The translations under genes were made by a program, and so were the position numbers. Positions 31,434 through 38,979 of a stretch of DNA of 44,278 nucleotides are shown in pieces. Location of the stretch: assembly GCA_002398825.1 (NCBI GenBank), contig DHBS01000014.1, positions 54,658 to 98,935 of the forward strand. The letters run 5' to 3'. The notes beneath the pieces were generated by a model. The model was not told the DNA's origin, ran no database searches, and worked only from the letters and a program-made list of their open reading frames with translations. This DNA comes from Syntrophomonas sp. UBA4922. GTDB lineage: Bacteria > Bacillota > Syntrophomonadia > Syntrophomonadales > Syntrophomonadaceae. Positions within the stretch are counted from its first letter, which is position 1. Each line of letters opens with the position of its first letter.

Positions 31434-31928
31434 TCACTTATTAAAGACCAATACCCTCCCCCCTTCACGATAGGAGAGAAAACGATTGGTCTCAGCATCT
31501 TCTCTGCTTATCTTCTGTATTAAGTTCCTTTTTACCTTCCGCTTAACCGATTCTTCTACCTCCATATTGGTGCTGTCGCGGTAGATCTGATTCTTGAAGG
31601 CATCTGCCAGGAGTCCGATGAACAGCTCGGTTTCCTCTTCGCAAATGCTGTAGCTGTCCCGATGGTAGCGCAATAAAATGAGCCCGGGCGCATAATGTCG
31701 ATATTCCAAGCTAATCCACCGGGGCTCGGTTCCTTTAATACTATGAAACAATTTCACAGCAGCAACAACCTGCTGCTCAAATTCGGCTTGTTTTTCTGGA
31801 CTCAATTCTCCTTGCAGTGCGGCCTCAAAGATCAACTGTTCCTGATCGGCTTCATATCTCACAGCACTTAGCTCCGGATAATTCAGGCTGGCACTTATAA
31901 AGACATCCAGACCGGAATCCTGATACAT
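31434..31928 (-). CDS. Hypothetical protein between rny and ymdB, 164 aa
   Basis: Not recognised. A soluble protein with no signal or membrane segment. A mixed alpha/beta first part (DVFISASLNYPELSAVRYEAD, WISLEYRHYAPGLILLRYHRDS) is followed by a basic helical part (ESVKRKVKRNLIQKISREDAE). The start is ATG at 31928 with AAGGAGA eight bases upstream. Though rny ends with a terminator, this gene and ymdB are 10 bases apart and clearly share a transcript. That placement suggests a role with the RNase Y/YmdB RNA-related pair, but only by association. Confidence 0.7.
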   Translation of the reverse strand: MYQDSGLDVFISASLNYPELSAVRYEADQEQLIFEAALQGELSPEKQAEFEQQVVAAVKLFHSIKGTEPRWISLEYRHYAPGLILLRYHRDSYSICEEETELFIGLLADAFKNQIYRDSTNMEVEESVKRKVKRNLIQKISREDAETNRFLSYREGGRVLVFNK

Positions 31929-32014
31929 ATGTATTTTCTCCTTAAACTGCGTAATATAAACGAATTCTGCAATGGGGGGAGAAATCCTGCTGCTAGAAAT
32001 ATGTAAAATATAGA

Positions 32015-32040
32015 AAACAGGGCTTTGTCAAGCCCTGTTT
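32015..32040 (-). terminator. Intrinsic terminator of rny
   Basis: A perfect 10-bp stem (AAACAGGGCT/AGCCCTGTTT) with a 6-base loop lies 26 bases after the rny stop. On the minus strand it is followed by TTTTCTATATTTT. On the plus strand a T7 run lies a few bases after the stem, so it could work both ways. Confidence 0.8.
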
Positions 32041-32065
32041 CCATTTTTTTGGTTTAGAGGAAAAC

Positions 32066-33595
32066 TTATTTGGCATATTCCACCGATCGGGTTTCCCGGA
32101 TAACGATCACCTTGATCTGTCCGGGATAATCCAGATCCTGTTCCACCTTGCGGGCGATATCACGGGCCATATTGATGGCGTGCAAGTCGTCAATCTGATC
32201 CGGCTTGACAATGATACGCACTTCGCGTCCGGCCTGAATGGCAAAAGATTTATCAACGCCTTCAAAGGAATCGGCCAGGTTCTCCAGTTTTTCCAGGCGT
32301 TTGATATAGGCTTCCAGGGTCTCGCGGCGGGCCCCGGGGCGGGATGCCGATATGGCATCGGCAGCCTGAACCAGGATAGCCTCAATGCTCTCAGGTTCAA
32401 TATCGCTGTGATGTGCGGCGATACCATGAATTACCTCTTTGTTCTCCCGGTATTTTTTGGCCAGTTCTACCCCGATCTCAACATGAGGCCCGGCTATCTC
32501 GTGGTCAACCGCCTTGCCGATGTCATGCAGCAAACCGGCGCGTTTGGCCAGGGATACATCGACCTCTAATTCCGCAGCCATTACGCCTGCCAGATGCGCA
32601 ACCTCCACTGAATGCTTCAACACATTTTGGCCATAGCTGGTCCGATATTTGAGTCTGCCTAACAGCTTGATCAGCTCCGGATGCAGATTGTGCACCCCCA
32701 CCTCAAAGGCGGCTCCTTCTCCGGTTTCACGAAGCTCTTGCTCCAGCTCTTTCTGGGCCTTTTCCACCATTTCCTCTATGCGGGCAGGGTGAATTCGGCC
32801 GTCGGAAACCAGATTAGAAAGGGCTTTTCGAGCTATTTCACGGCGTATGGGGTCAAACGAAGAGAGAATGACCGCTTCCGGGGTATCGTCTATAATCAGA
32901 TCCACCCCGGTCTGGGTTTCAAAGGTTCTGATGTTTCGTCCTTCCCTCCCGATAATACGGCCTTTCATTTCATCATTGGGGAGGGCCACCACGGACACAG
33001 TAGTTTCAGATACTACATCCGCAGCACATTTTTGAATCGCCAGCGAGACAATATTCTTGGCCCGTTTATTACCCTCTTCGCGGGCCTCTGCTTCCAGGTT
33101 TTTGATTACGCTAGCCGTTTCCTGGCGAATTTGTTGTTCAACATTATATAAGAGTAAATCTTTGGCCTCTTCGGAAGTCAACCCGGATAGCCTTTCTAAT
33201 TCCTTGAGTTGCTGCGACATCACGGTTTGCAAATCCTGGTTGGTCTTTTCCGCATCTCTGATCTTTTCCTGCAACTGGCTTTCCTTTTTCTCCACATTCT
33301 CGTTCTTTCTGTCCAGTTGCTCTTCTTTTTGGATCAAGCGCCTCTCCAGCCGGTCCAGTTCACGTCGTCTCTCCCGGATCTCCTTCTCAGCTTCCTGGCG
33401 GTTGCGGTGCAGTTCCTCCTTGCCTTCCAGCAAGATTTCCTTTTTGCGGGCTTCGGCCGCTTTGCTGGCCTCGTCTACGATGCGTAAAGCTTCTTCTTCT
33501 GCTGCACCGAGCCGGCTTTCAGCTATTAAGCGTCGGCCATAATAACCGGCAATCAAACCAATGGCCAAAGAAAGGGTTATAACAATAAACTGCAA
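32066..33595 (-). CDS. rny: Ribonuclease Y
   Basis: A 509-aa membrane-anchored endoribonuclease that starts mRNA decay. N-terminal helix (3-20), long coiled coil (~25-190, many Glu/Arg/Lys heptads), KH domain with GRIIGREGRN (212-221), and HD domain with catalytic H357-D358 (LLHDIGKAVDHE). Full family length. The start is unclear: TTG at 33595 is 21 bases from the strong Shine-Dalgarno (33622-33617), while an in-frame ATC at 33607 is nine bases from it and would add four or five residues before the membrane helix. No ATG exists in reach. Confidence 0.95.
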   Translation of the reverse strand: MQFIVITLSLAIGLIAGYYGRRLIAESRLGAAEEEALRIVDEASKAAEARKKEILLEGKEELHRNRQEAEKEIRERRRELDRLERRLIQKEEQLDRKNENVEKKESQLQEKIRDAEKTNQDLQTVMSQQLKELERLSGLTSEEAKDLLLYNVEQQIRQETASVIKNLEAEAREEGNKRAKNIVSLAIQKCAADVVSETTVSVVALPNDEMKGRIIGREGRNIRTFETQTGVDLIIDDTPEAVILSSFDPIRREIARKALSNLVSDGRIHPARIEEMVEKAQKELEQELRETGEGAAFEVGVHNLHPELIKLLGRLKYRTSYGQNVLKHSVEVAHLAGVMAAELEVDVSLAKRAGLLHDIGKAVDHEIAGPHVEIGVELAKKYRENKEVIHGIAAHHSDIEPESIEAILVQAADAISASRPGARRETLEAYIKRLEKLENLADSFEGVDKSFAIQAGREVRIIVKPDQIDDLHAINMARDIARKVEQDLDYPGQIKVIVIRETRSVEYAK

Positions 33596-33599
33596 TAAA

Positions 33600-33959
33600 G
33601 TATTGATTCGTCTTCACCTCCTTAAATTTATTCAAATATACACAGCAGTAAATTGCGGACAAATTAAAAAACCAGGCTGCACACCTGGCTTTTTGAAGTA
33701 TCTCATCTTGTTTTCGCTAACGATAACGGCAGGGGCGGATGGAGAATCCTCTCTCCCAGAATTCCATCACAACATCAAAAACCGTTATAGCAAGCTTGCT
33801 CAACCTACAAGACATCTTTTAGATATATTTAAATGTCAGGCTCATTCCCCAAACTTGTCTGCCTGCTTATTGCTCTTCATCAGAGTAAATATATATAAAT
33901 CTGGCCGTCTTTTTGGTCAAGGTTATTCATTAGACAGGATACTTCTACCAGAGTCCTAT
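33600..33959 (-). promoter_or_regulatory. Long structured 5' leader of rny, candidate attenuator
   Basis: This 393-base gap between recA and rny holds no convincing gene. Minus-strand inverted repeats: GAAGTATC (33945-33938) with GATACTTC (33702-33695), enclosing about 235 bases and ending just before the terminator; ATAACGG (33788-33782) with CCGTTAT (33729-33723); inside that GGAGA/TCTCC (33756-33741); further CAGGC/GCCTG, GACAT/ATGTC and CTCT/AGAG stems upstream, and the palindrome AGCAAGCTTGCT. I do not recognise a known riboswitch class. Structure is inferred by eye only. Confidence 0.5.
33664..33690 (-). terminator. Intrinsic terminator in the rny leader
   Basis: On the minus strand AGCCAGG pairs with CCTGGTT (5 GC-rich pairs plus an outer GU and AU) around a 7-base loop, followed by TTTTTTAATTT. 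It is 300 bases after the recA stop but only 42 bases before the rny ribosome binding site, so it looks like a leader attenuator as much as a recA terminator. Confidence 0.75.
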
Positions 33960-33963
33960 CTAA

Positions 33964-33992
33964 ATTCTATTTACTTTCAACTACAGTGTCAA
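33964..33992 (-). promoter_or_regulatory. SigA-type promoter reading into rny
   Basis: TTGACA (33992-33987), a 17-base spacer and TAGAAT (33969-33964): 11 of 12 consensus bases with ideal spacing. The -35 box overlaps the recA TGA stop. It implies a leader of about 360 bases. Confidence 0.7.
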
Positions 33993-35023
33993 GATTCCAG
34001 TTCCGTTGGAGCTTGGGGATAACGCCCGGCCAGTTTTTCCCGAATCAAATTCTGGATATTTTTTACAAACTCAGGGTTGTTTTTCAGGTATTCTTTGGCG
34101 TTTTCCCGGCCCTGTCCCAAACGCTCCCCTTGATAGGAAAACCATGAACCGCTTTTCTGAATTATTTCCATATTGGTGGCGATATCCAAAAGATCACCTT
34201 CCCGGGATATCCCGCTTCCGTACATGATATCGAACTCCGAGGTCTTGAAAGGTGGCGCCACCTTGTTCTTTACGATCTTCACTTTGGTGCGGTTGCCGAT
34301 CAATTCCGTACCCTGTTTAATGGCCTCAGCTTTACGGACCTCCATGCGCACAGAAGAATAAAACTTCAAAGCCCGGCCCCCGGTAGTTGTTTCAGGATTG
34401 CCGTAAACAATCCCCACCTTTTCACGGATTTGATTTATAAAAATGCAAGTGGCTCTCGACTTGCTGATGTGGGCAGTCAGCTTCCTCAAGGCCTGTGACA
34501 TTAAGCGGGCCTGCAATCCCACGTGTACATCGCCCATTTCTCCATCCAGTTCCGCTCTGGGAACCAGGGCTGCCACCGAGTCGACAACGATCACATCTAT
34601 GGCCCCGCTTCTGACCAGGGCCTCGGCTATTTCCAGAGCTTGTTCGCCGCTGTCGGGCTGCGCGACAAGAAGGTTGTTGATATCAACCCCGAGCCGCTTG
34701 GCATACAAAGGATCCAAGGCATGTTCAGCATCAATAAAGGCCGCCATCCCGCCCTGGGCTTGTGCCTCAGCGATGGCATGCAAAGCCACGGTGGTTTTTC
34801 CGGAGGATTCGGGGCCAAATATTTCCACGACCCGGCCCCGGGGCAGACCCCCTACTCCCAGAGCCATATCGATAGACATGCATCCAGTGGAGATCACTTC
34901 CACGTTCATGGCGGCATTTTCGCCCAGACGCATGATAGCCCCTTTGCCAAACTGTTTTTCGATATTCTTTATCGTGCTGTTTATAGCCTCAGCCTTGCCT
35001 TGATTACTTTCCGCTTTGTCCAC
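33989..35023 (-). CDS. recA: Recombinase RecA
   Basis: 344 aa. It forms filaments on single-stranded DNA for homologous recombination and triggers LexA self-cleavage. Walker A GPESSGKT (70-77), the DSVAALVPRAELDGEMGD loop L1, INQIREKVGIVYGNPETTTGG (L2) and the C-terminal acidic tail are all intact; no intein. GTG at 35023 has GGGGGAGAG upstream. Expression: consensus promoter plus LexA box directly upstream. thpR and cinA precede it, a common Firmicute order. Confidence 0.98.
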   Translation of the reverse strand: MDKAESNQGKAEAINSTIKNIEKQFGKGAIMRLGENAAMNVEVISTGCMSIDMALGVGGLPRGRVVEIFGPESSGKTTVALHAIAEAQAQGGMAAFIDAEHALDPLYAKRLGVDINNLLVAQPDSGEQALEIAEALVRSGAIDVIVVDSVAALVPRAELDGEMGDVHVGLQARLMSQALRKLTAHISKSRATCIFINQIREKVGIVYGNPETTTGGRALKFYSSVRMEVRKAEAIKQGTELIGNRTKVKIVKNKVAPPFKTSEFDIMYGSGISREGDLLDIATNMEIIQKSGSWFSYQGERLGQGRENAKEYLKNNPEFVKNIQNLIREKLAGRYPQAPTELES

Positions 35024-35036
35024 AAACTCTCCCCCT

Positions 35037-35050
35037 CAAACATATGTTCG
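35037..35050. promoter_or_regulatory. LexA (SOS) box of recA
   Basis: CGAACATATGTTTG on the minus strand fits the Gram-positive LexA consensus CGAACRNRYGTTYG at every position. It lies just after the -10 box, around +3 to +16, where bound LexA would block initiation or early elongation. Confidence 0.92.
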
Positions 35051-35059
35051 CTTAACCTG

Positions 35060-35089
35060 ATTATAGACAAATGTTTTTACTGTTGTCAA
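35060..35089 (-). promoter_or_regulatory. Promoter of recA
   Basis: TTGACA (35089-35084), 18 bases, TATAAT (35065-35060): perfect hexamers. It lies between the thpR stop and recA, with the LexA box immediately downstream. Confidence 0.9.
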
Positions 35090-35117
35090 TGCAAAATCTG
35101 TTATATTATGGTAATTG

Positions 35118-35678
35118 TTATCCGCGTAGGGCGAAAGCTTGCTCTACCCGATATTGAGGCCCATCCTTGGTAAGGCGGCTTTCCATGAGATAAAAGGCCT
35201 GCACCGGAAATAGACTGGACCTGGTGGCAGATTCCAGTTGGTGAGCTTTTTTCAACAACTCCTCAACATTTCGCTCCGAGCGGATCCTGCCCAGAGTAAT
35301 GTGGAAGCGGTGAATTTTTTCTGGTTCAAACCCTAGATCCTGAACGTAAACATCAATGCGTTCCGCCAGAAACTCGGCCTTTTCAGTATCCCCATCCAGT
35401 CCCATCCACACCACCCGGGGCTTGCGTTTATTGGGGAAAAAGCTCAACCCGTTTACTTTGAGGTAGAAGGGCGGACAGTATTCTCCCACCTGATACAAGC
35501 GATCTCGAATCTTCTGGAGCTGATGATCATCGATATCACCCAGGAATTTCAGGGTGAGGTGGTAGTTTACATATTCCACCCACTTCACATCGGGATTTGT
35601 CCGGGCCAGTTGTCTTCTGATCTGCTCGGCCTGGTCTTTTACCGCCTCGGGTGCGGGAATGGCAATAAAAGCCCTCAT
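35118..35678 (-). CDS. thpR: RNA 2',3'-cyclic phosphodiesterase
   Basis: A 186-aa protein of the LigT/2H phosphoesterase superfamily. The two catalytic HxT motifs are YHLTLKF (H40) and FHITLGR (H126), about 85 residues apart as usual. It opens 2',3'-cyclic phosphates on RNA; it was first described as a tRNA half ligase. Ends ~60 bases before the recA promoter. ATG at 35678 overlaps the cinA stop (ATGA), indicating coupled translation. Confidence 0.93.
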   Translation of the reverse strand: MRAFIAIPAPEAVKDQAEQIRRQLARTNPDVKWVEYVNYHLTLKFLGDIDDHQLQKIRDRLYQVGEYCPPFYLKVNGLSFFPNKRKPRVVWMGLDGDTEKAEFLAERIDVYVQDLGFEPEKIHRFHITLGRIRSERNVEELLKKAHQLESATRSSLFPVQAFYLMESRLTKDGPQYRVEQAFALRG

Positions 35679-36934
35679 TTGGCACCCTCCTCGGTTAATA
35701 GCCGGCGGCGCACCAGATCCAGGGCGCTTTTCGCTGCCAGGGTGCGAATACCGCTGCGGTCACCTACAAATCGCATTTCTTTCACTTCAACTGTTCCTTT
35801 AAGGGCCAGACCGATATACACCAGACCCACCGGTTTTTCATCACTGCCCCCGTCCGGACCGGCAATTCCGGTTATGGATACTGCTACATCGACACCGGAG
35901 AGGTTTTTAATGCCCACAACCATCTCGGCAGCGGTTTCCCTGCTCACTGCTCCATAGGCCTGCAAAGTATCCTCCTTTACGCCTACTAAAACCTGTTTGG
36001 CCTGATTGCTGTAAGAAACCACTGAACCCCAGAAAAAATTGGAGCTACCCGGCAGATCGGTGATCATTTTGCTGAGCAATCCTCCGCTGCAGGATTCAAC
36101 CGCAGCCATGAACAATCCCTGCCGGGTCAGCAGTTTGGCAACTACTCCGGCCAGCGTATCCTCACCCACACAAACCACATTTGATCCCAGAGCGGCTTCG
36201 ATGCTCCGGCATAGTTCTTCCAGGCGCCGACCCGCTTCTACCGGATCGGGACCGTCTACAGTGATCTTTATTATCACTTCGCCTTCCTGGGCCAGAAGGG
36301 CGATTCCATAATCCTGCTGTTTATCGAGGATTTCCCCCAGTAAATCTTCCACCTGTGACTCACCAGGCCCCAGAACCCTCATTATCCGGGTTTGCCCGCT
36401 GCTTCCCATGAGGCCTTCTTCCTGGCCTAACAGGGGTTCTGCTGCCGCAAGGTACATATCCTGCATTTCCCGCGGCGGACCGGGCAACAAGATTACTATC
36501 TTCCCGTCCTTGGCCAGGTACATTCCCGGAGCAGTCCCCAAACGGTTCTTCAAGATTTTAGCCTCAGGTGGAAACATGGCCTGTTTGCGATTGCTCTCCG
36601 CCATTTTGCGGTTGCGCTTGGAGAAAAATGCCTTTATAGCCTCAAGCTCTTCTTCCACTACCTGCAGTTCACATCCCAAAAGTTCACAGACCACCTCTTT
36701 GGTCAGGTCATCCCGAGTAGGTCCCAAACCTCCCGAGGCTACCACCAGGTCGGCCATTTCTAACCCGGTCTTGAAAGCAGCCGCGATAGTATCGCGGTTA
36801 TCCCCAACAATGCTTTTTCCCATCACTTTGAGGCCCAATTCGGCCAATTTCCGCGCTAGAAACATGGAATTGGTGTCCACCGTAGTCCCCAGCAGCAGTT
36901 CAGTTCCGGTTGATATTATATAGGCCTTTTTCAT
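35675..36934 (-). CDS. cinA: CinA-family competence/damage protein (nicotinamide-nucleotide amidase)
   Basis: 419 aa in two domains. The N-terminal MoaB/MogA-like (COG1058) domain has ISTGTELLLGTTVDTNS, ASGGLGPTRDD and LPGPPREM. The C-terminal PncC domain (~255-415) has AVESCSGGLLSKMITDLPGSS (nucleophile Ser), YSNQAK and GIAGPDGGSDEKPVGLVY. It deamidates nicotinamide mononucleotide in NAD recycling and may act with RecA in DNA uptake in competent bacteria. ATG at 36934 with GGAG two bases upstream and a second AGGAG further up. Operon: cinA-thpR, then recA with its own promoter. Confidence 0.95.
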   Translation of the reverse strand: MKKAYIISTGTELLLGTTVDTNSMFLARKLAELGLKVMGKSIVGDNRDTIAAAFKTGLEMADLVVASGGLGPTRDDLTKEVVCELLGCELQVVEEELEAIKAFFSKRNRKMAESNRKQAMFPPEAKILKNRLGTAPGMYLAKDGKIVILLPGPPREMQDMYLAAAEPLLGQEEGLMGSSGQTRIMRVLGPGESQVEDLLGEILDKQQDYGIALLAQEGEVIIKITVDGPDPVEAGRRLEELCRSIEAALGSNVVCVGEDTLAGVVAKLLTRQGLFMAAVESCSGGLLSKMITDLPGSSNFFWGSVVSYSNQAKQVLVGVKEDTLQAYGAVSRETAAEMVVGIKNLSGVDVAVSITGIAGPDGGSDEKPVGLVYIGLALKGTVEVKEMRFVGDRSGIRTLAAKSALDLVRRRLLTEEGAK

Positions 36935-36968
36935 AGCTCCGTTTCAACTCCTTCAATCCATCCCTATT

Positions 36969-36997
36969 ATTATAAGCATTTTCTGCGGATAGGACAC
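36969..36997 (-). promoter_or_regulatory. Possible promoter of cinA-thpR
   Basis: A perfect TATAAT (36974-36969) lies 35 bases before cinA. The -35 region (GTGTCC, 36997-36992) is poor, so this rests mainly on the -10 box and position. Confidence 0.4.
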
Positions 36998-37057
36998 CAG
37001 AACTGTGGGCGGTCATCAATTTCTTTCCGGGCTTTCTGCTATGTTGAAAAAATTTGC

Positions 37058-37106
37058 TTGCCAATTGCACTATTCATTAGTACACTAGTGTTATAGTACA
37101 CTAGTG
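37058..37106 (+). promoter_or_regulatory. Promoter and tandem operator of the gntR-ABC operon
   Basis: TTGCCA (37058-37063), 17 bases, TACACT (37081-37086). Over the -10 box lie two exact copies of TAGTACACTAGTG (37078-37090 and 37094-37106), 3 bases apart. Between them the inverted repeat CTAGTGT-N6-ACACTAG (37085-37104) forms. Such AGTGT/ACACT elements resemble operators of YtrA-type GntR repressors. Binding would block the promoter and cover the ribosome binding site region: autorepression. Confidence 0.75.
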
Positions 37107-37119
37107 GGAGGTGAGCCGG

Positions 37120-37497
37120 TTGGCATTCGATCCTTCACGCCCGATATACCGCCAGATTATCAGCGGATATTTGAAAAAGATGATTCGCGGCGATTTGCGG
37201 AGGGGTGACAAGATTCCTTCACAACGGGAATACGCTGAAATAGCCAAGGTCAATCCCAATACCGTACAACGCGCCTATCGAGAGATGGAGCAGCAGGATA
37301 TTGTAGAAACGGTGCGCGGTCAAGGGACTTTTGTGAAGATATCCGATCAAAGCCTGGAACGGAGCAAAACCGAAATGGCCCGCGAATACGTGCGGCACTA
37401 CCTGTTGGAAATGCGCGAACTGGGCTTCGATGACCAGGAAATTATAAGCCGGTTGGTCAGTGAGATTACTGCAGAGGGAGGCAAACCACGTGATTGA
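37120..37497 (+). CDS. GntR-family repressor, YtrA subfamily
   Basis: About 125 aa. The N-terminal winged helix matches GntR: SRPIYRQIISGYLKKMIRGDLRRGDKIPSQREYAE, then VNPNTVQRAYREMEQQDIVETVRGQGTFV. The short helical C-terminus without effector domain is typical of the YtrA group, which control adjacent ABC transporters. GTG at 37111 directly abuts its Shine-Dalgarno; TTG at 37120 is eight bases from GGAGG and opens MAFDPSRPIY, so I prefer it. It overlaps the ABC gene by 8 bases. Confidence 0.9.
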   Translation: MAFDPSRPIYRQIISGYLKKMIRGDLRRGDKIPSQREYAEIAKVNPNTVQRAYREMEQQDIVETVRGQGTFVKISDQSLERSKTEMAREYVRHYLLEMRELGFDDQEIISRLVSEITAEGGKPRD

Positions 37498-38185
37498 ATT
37501 TCAACATGTTAGCAAAGCATTTGGCAAGGCCATAGCTTTAAACGATTTTTCCCATCAATTTCATCCCGGAAAAATCACCGGGCTATTCGGGCCTAATGGC
37601 GCCGGCAAATCAACCACACTCAAGATGATAGCCGGCCTGAATCGCCCCGACCGCGGTCAGGTGCTGGTTGACGGCCAGCCGCCGCAGCAAGTTAAAGAAA
37701 AGGTGGCCTTTCTTCCCGAAATCGACCACCTCTACAACTGGATGACGGTTAAGCAAGCCGCTGCCTTTTTGCGCTCTTTTTATACCGACTGGGACCAGAG
37801 CCGTTTTCAAGGACTGCTGGAGTACCTGGATTTAAATGAAGACATGAAAGTCGCTTCCATATCCAAAGGGCAGCGGGCCAAGGTAAAATTGCTCTTGACC
37901 CTTTCCCGCAAAGCCCCTTATGTTTTGATGGATGAACCGCTTTCGGGCATCGATGTGCTTACCCGTGAGGAGATTATCAGCACTTTGATCAGGGGCTTTC
38001 GTGAGGGAGAACAGACCATCATCATATCTACCCATGAAATTGCCGAGATCGAAAATATAATCGATGAGGTAGTTTTCATTGACAACGGCCGGATCAAGCT
38101 TATAGGCAATGCTGAAGATCTTCGCCAGGAACGGGCTATGTCCCTGGTTGAAATTATGAAGGAGGCTTTCCGTCATGCAGGCTAA
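37490..38185 (+). CDS. ABC transporter ATP-binding protein
   Basis: A 231-aa ATPase. Walker A GPNGAGKST, Q-loop region, signature ISKGQRAK (a variant of LSGGQ common in YtrB/BcrA-like proteins), Walker B YVLMDEPLSG and the H-loop STHE are all there. GTG at 37490 has GGGAGG eight bases upstream and overlaps the gntR stop. With the permease it forms an exporter of the YtrB/antibiotic-peptide type; the substrate is unknown, though members of this group respond to cell-wall antibiotics. Confidence 0.93.
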   Translation: MIEFQHVSKAFGKAIALNDFSHQFHPGKITGLFGPNGAGKSTTLKMIAGLNRPDRGQVLVDGQPPQQVKEKVAFLPEIDHLYNWMTVKQAAAFLRSFYTDWDQSRFQGLLEYLDLNEDMKVASISKGQRAKVKLLLTLSRKAPYVLMDEPLSGIDVLTREEIISTLIRGFREGEQTIIISTHEIAEIENIIDEVVFIDNGRIKLIGNAEDLRQERAMSLVEIMKEAFRHAG

Positions 38186-38957
38186 GCGTTTAAAAATGTT
38201 TACTGCCCTATATGCTAAAGAGATGCGGGATTTAGCTGCTGAAACCATTATCGTGGCAGGACTTGCGGTCGTAGTCAACCTTTTTTTGTTCTTTAAACTG
38301 AATCATACTCCGTATGCGCATATTCTGGTGCTGCCTAATCTGATGCTGCTGGGGCTGGCCGCTTTTCTGCCCTTTATCTCATCATTTAAGCTTATATACC
38401 GGGAATGGAAAAGCAATACCATCTATATGCTCTTATCCCTGCCGGTAAAAGGAGCATTGGTTCTGGGCGCAAAAATGGCCGCCCTGGTAACAAATTATAT
38501 AGCAGGAACCCTGGCGGTCCTGGTCAGCGGCTTCATAGTGAGTCTGGCTTTGGTTGGAGAAGAGATACAACGGGCGCTGCAAACCATCCACCTCACACCA
38601 GGAGTAAGCTATGGACAGCTCCTGGGAACAGGACTCTTATTCTATCTGCTCAGTATAGCGGGATTGATATATCTGGTCAGTATTAGCTTCGGCAGTCAGA
38701 TTGTGGGTAAACTGGTGCGCGGCTATTCAGGTTTGGTGACCCTGCTGGTTTTCTTGGCATTGTTGTTCACCATACAAGACCTGGGATTGCTGGTGGGGAA
38801 TGAGCTGGTTTCATTTCTCGGCATAGACTTTTCGATTCAATGGACTATTGACGCTTTTAACCAGTTCTTGCTGCTGTTCATCGCGGCCTTGCTGGGGGTC
38901 AGCACATTGATATACGCCGGTACGGTATGGATCTATAACCGCCGCATAGAACTGTAA
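38175..38957 (+). CDS. ABC transporter permease, six-helix type
   Basis: A 260-aa membrane protein. Six hydrophobic helices (~25-41, 50-72, 98-122, 155-177, 188-212, 228-255) and a short cytoplasmic N-terminus fit ABC-2 type permeases. The stretch YREWKSNTIYMLLSLPVKG after helix 2 is the usual ABC-2 coupling region (RE..N.t..lLSLPV). ATG at 38175 has GGAGG nine bases upstream and overlaps the ATPase gene by 11 bases. Partner of the preceding ATPase. Confidence 0.88.
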   Translation: MQAKRLKMFTALYAKEMRDLAAETIIVAGLAVVVNLFLFFKLNHTPYAHILVLPNLMLLGLAAFLPFISSFKLIYREWKSNTIYMLLSLPVKGALVLGAKMAALVTNYIAGTLAVLVSGFIVSLALVGEEIQRALQTIHLTPGVSYGQLLGTGLLFYLLSIAGLIYLVSISFGSQIVGKLVRGYSGLVTLLVFLALLFTIQDLGLLVGNELVSFLGIDFSIQWTIDAFNQFLLLFIAALLGVSTLIYAGTVWIYNRRIEL

Positions 38958-38979
38958 AATCCATGAACAAGGGTACGGT

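Noticed and set aside
33717..33815. 32-codon minus-strand reading frame in the rny leader (ATG at 33815) and shorter ones near 33930
   Set aside because: No proper Shine-Dalgarno, no recognisable regulatory peptide such as codon runs, and the frames overlap the inferred RNA stems. Kept only as a remote leader-peptide possibility.
33561..34022. 153-codon plus-strand frame over the recA-rny spacer
   Set aside because: It overlaps rny and recA ends on the other strand, lacks a ribosome binding site, and the region is better explained as the rny leader.
37078..37106. CRISPR or mobile-element repeat reading of the two TAGTACACTAGTG copies
   Set aside because: Only two copies, spacer of 3 bases, placed over a promoter before a GntR gene; an operator explains it better.
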